Below, piece after piece: positions 5,412-6,770 of a stretch of DNA of 6,770 nucleotides (the first letter of the stretch is position 1; each line of letters opens with the position of its first letter). Position numbers and translations under genes: made by a program. The notes beneath the pieces are model-generated. The model did not search any database. It saw only the letters and a list, made by a program, of their open reading frames with translations, and was not told where the DNA came from. The stretch comes from an uncultured Eubacteriales bacterium (GTDB taxonomy: Bacteria; Bacillota; Clostridia; Lachnospirales; Anaerotignaceae): contig URCD01000114.1 of NCBI GenBank assembly GCA_900546215.1, positions 1 to 6,770 of the forward strand. The letters are read 5' to 3'.

Positions 5412-6770
5412 TCAGTCCTTGACAGATGTCGCCAGTCCGTCCTCGTCGAATTTCACTTTAACATCTGTATTCTTTATACTGTTTTTAAGGCTCTTTATAT
5501 TCTCTGAGTCATATGAGGTTCCATCAATGCGAATTGTTGTGTCTTCATCAAACTTAAACTCTATCTGTCCAATTCCATCTACAGTTATGGCAATCTCTCC
5601 TCTGGGGCGTGACTCATTTGTAATATTCATGAAATCTACCTCCCCTTCCAATTCAGAGATATATCCGTCAATCTTTTTAACCTTGCTGTCCTTTAATGAA
5701 ATTTCAACACGTATTGTTACATCTCCGCCATTAAATGCATCAATAAGGTCGTCAATATCGTCAATGCTGTCACTGCCGGCAGTAATATCAACATCTATGC
5801 TGTCTGAAAGTTTATAGGTCTTGCTTCCTATCTTTATTTCTTTTTCATCAATATCCTTAATATCGCCTGTATAGCTCTTATCGTCGTCCTCTTTATAGTT
5901 GCTGGCCTCTGCTACAATTTTTTCAACGTCCTTATTTTTGTCCAATGTAAGCTTAACATCTATATATCTGCTGCCTGTCAAGTCATCAAATTTATTTACA
6001 AGTGATGAAATATTGGTTGAACTTCCATTATATTTTACACTAACATCGTCTACAAGACTGTACTTGTATGTTTTTGAACCAGACTCAATTGTTATCTGTC
6101 TGTCATTTATATTTTTAATCTTGCCTTCGGTATTGCTTGTATACTTCTCCTCAACGGCTTCTACAAGATATGCCTCCTGAGTTGATGAATTTAACTCAAC
6201 TGTAACCTCAACAACAGCATCCCCTCTCATACGGTCAGAAAGCTGTCTGAGTGTAGCAGACCTGCCGTTAAGAGTAATCTTTGCGTCCTCTGCAACAGTG
6301 TAGTAAGTTTTATCGCCATGCTTATCCTTAATTCCTATCTTATAATCTCCTGCGCTGATAAGCTCGCCTTTGTTCTTAATTGTCGATGAATACTGTGGCG
6401 TATTTACATTGTTTGCATTTACCTCGACGTCCTTAGTAATTATTACTTTTGCAATTGCAGCATCAGAATGATATATTGTAACTGAATCGCCGAGACCAAG
6501 TCCGGCAGGGCCAACATTACTGCTGGCATTATTATAAACCGGAGTTGAGCCTGTAAGCACAAATCCGGAAACTCCGTCAGGGGTGGTGAGTCTAAGAACC
6601 CATGTGCCGTTGGTTTCAAGAAGAGACACAACTGTTCCTGATGTCTGCGTATAACCCGACTCAGGATTTGAAACAACATTCTTTTTCATAAGGTCATAGG
6701 CCTTTGAAGCAAGAACAGCCACCTCAGCCCTTGTGATGTTGGATTTAGGATTGAAATTGTTGTTATTATC
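5412..6770 (-). CDS. SLH-domain surface protein with five diverged C-terminal repeats (N terminus beyond right edge)
   Basis: The minus-strand frame is open from the right edge to the stop at 5412-5414, giving 452 visible residues. A GTG at 6720-6722 is not the start: the 16 upstream codons continue an SLH motif, FNPKSNITRAEVAVLASKAYDLM at visible residues 6-28. The ITRAE signature of SLH domains binds pyruvylated secondary cell-wall polymer, so the protein is probably exported and non-covalently held on the cell wall. It is likely the last SLH copy of an N-terminal set; the signal peptide and other copies lie outside. After residue 40 come five repeats of about 70-78 residues, predicted beta-rich and acidic. 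There is no catalytic motif, LPXTG signal or membrane segment, so a structural or adhesive role is the most I can suggest. The S41 peptidase-like gene follows 49 bases downstream on the same strand. Confidence 0.88.
   Translation of the reverse strand, partial: DNNNNFNPKSNITRAEVAVLASKAYDLMKKNVVSNPESGYTQTSGTVVSLLETNGTWVLRLTTPDGVSGFVLTGSTPVYNNASSNVGPAGLGLGDSVTIYHSDAAIAKVIITKDVEVNANNVNTPQYSSTIKNKGELISAGDYKIGIKDKHGDKTYYTVAEDAKITLNGRSATLRQLSDRMRGDAVVEVTVELNSSTQEAYLVEAVEEKYTSNTEGKIKNINDRQITIESGSKTYKYSLVDDVSVKYNGSSTNISSLVNKFDDLTGSRYIDVKLTLDKNKDVEKIVAEASNYKEDDDKSYTGDIKDIDEKEIKIGSKTYKLSDSIDVDITAGSDSIDDIDDLIDAFNGGDVTIRVEISLKDSKVKKIDGYISELEGEVDFMNITNESRPRGEIAITVDGIGQIEFKFDEDTTIRIDGTSYDSENIKSLKNSIKNTDVKVKFDEDGLATSVKD
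5415..6641 (-). repeat. five diverged protein repeats in the SLH protein
   Basis: By eye, the C-terminal part divides into five units: 6432-6641 (SGTVVSLL), 6144-6371 (KGELISAG), 5901-6128 (EGKIKNIN), 5658-5870 (TGDIKDID) and 5415-5648 (EGEVDFMN). Each has an xG-[VIE]-hydrophobic opening strand, a second strand such as ITIESG or IKIGSK, then a turn with NG or DG, a short helix such as ISSLVNKF or IDDLIDAF, and a closing pair of strands such as VKLTLDKNKDVEKIVAE. Units 3 and 4 are most alike; unit 1 is the most diverged. The similarity is at protein level only, with no long DNA repeat, so the duplication is old or has been strongly diversified. Confidence 0.65.

Noticed and set aside
5419..6679. 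Frames at 5419-5817 and 5899-6180 (plus) and 6443-6679 (minus), Ser/Leu-rich
   Set aside because: They are shadows of the SLH repeat protein; Ser/Leu-rich products are typical of the strand opposite Asp/Glu/Lys-rich coding sequence.
6720..6722. GTG as the start codon of the SLH protein
   Set aside because: The frame continues without a stop to the right edge, the upstream codons complete an SLH motif, and no ribosome binding site precedes the GTG.

Overview
The window looks like a piece of a low-to-moderate GC Firmicute chromosome, most likely an anaerobic Clostridia-type bacterium. The evidence is AddA rather than RecB, strong AGGAGG-type ribosome binding sites, Bacillus-type xanthine phosphoribosyltransferase, an S-layer homology (SLH) surface protein and a copper-amine-oxidase-like stalk domain on an exported protein. 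This is an inference from gene families; I cannot name a genus. I see no tRNA, rRNA, CRISPR array, insertion sequence or phage gene, and no gene-free stretch longer than about 155 bases.

Left part (1-2989, minus strand): a three-gene unit reads leftwards from a good sigma-A-type promoter at 2961-2989. It holds a 99-residue acidic protein of unknown function, a 195-residue cysteine-containing helical protein of unknown function, and addA, whose first 662 residues are visible before the left edge. AddA is the helicase/nuclease subunit of the AddAB double-strand-break repair complex. Its usual partner addB is not upstream of it here.

Middle (3012-3710, plus strand): xpt has its own divergent promoter and ends at an AT-rich bidirectional terminator. 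Its predicted leader of about 47 bases is too short for the purine riboswitch that controls xpt in Bacillus subtilis, and no such aptamer is seen.

Right part (3719-6770, minus strand): a cell-surface pair. Upstream is an SLH-anchored protein, cut by the right edge, made of the end of an SLH domain plus five diverged beta-rich repeats. A 24-base perfect GC-rich hairpin follows its stop codon, and a secreted S41-family peptidase-like protein with an N-terminal stalk domain comes next. The hairpin lies five bases before the ribosome binding site of the peptidase gene and there is no obvious promoter between them, so the second gene is probably expressed by partial read-through or from a processed transcript. 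The S41 protein has Asp where the Ser-Lys (CtpA/Prc) type has its catalytic Lys, but it keeps His, Ser and Glu residues that could form a tricorn-type active site.

Most of the window is ordinary. The points most worth a second look are the two unknown genes leading the addA operon, the non-canonical S41 active site next to an SLH protein, and the apparent absence of riboswitch control of xpt.
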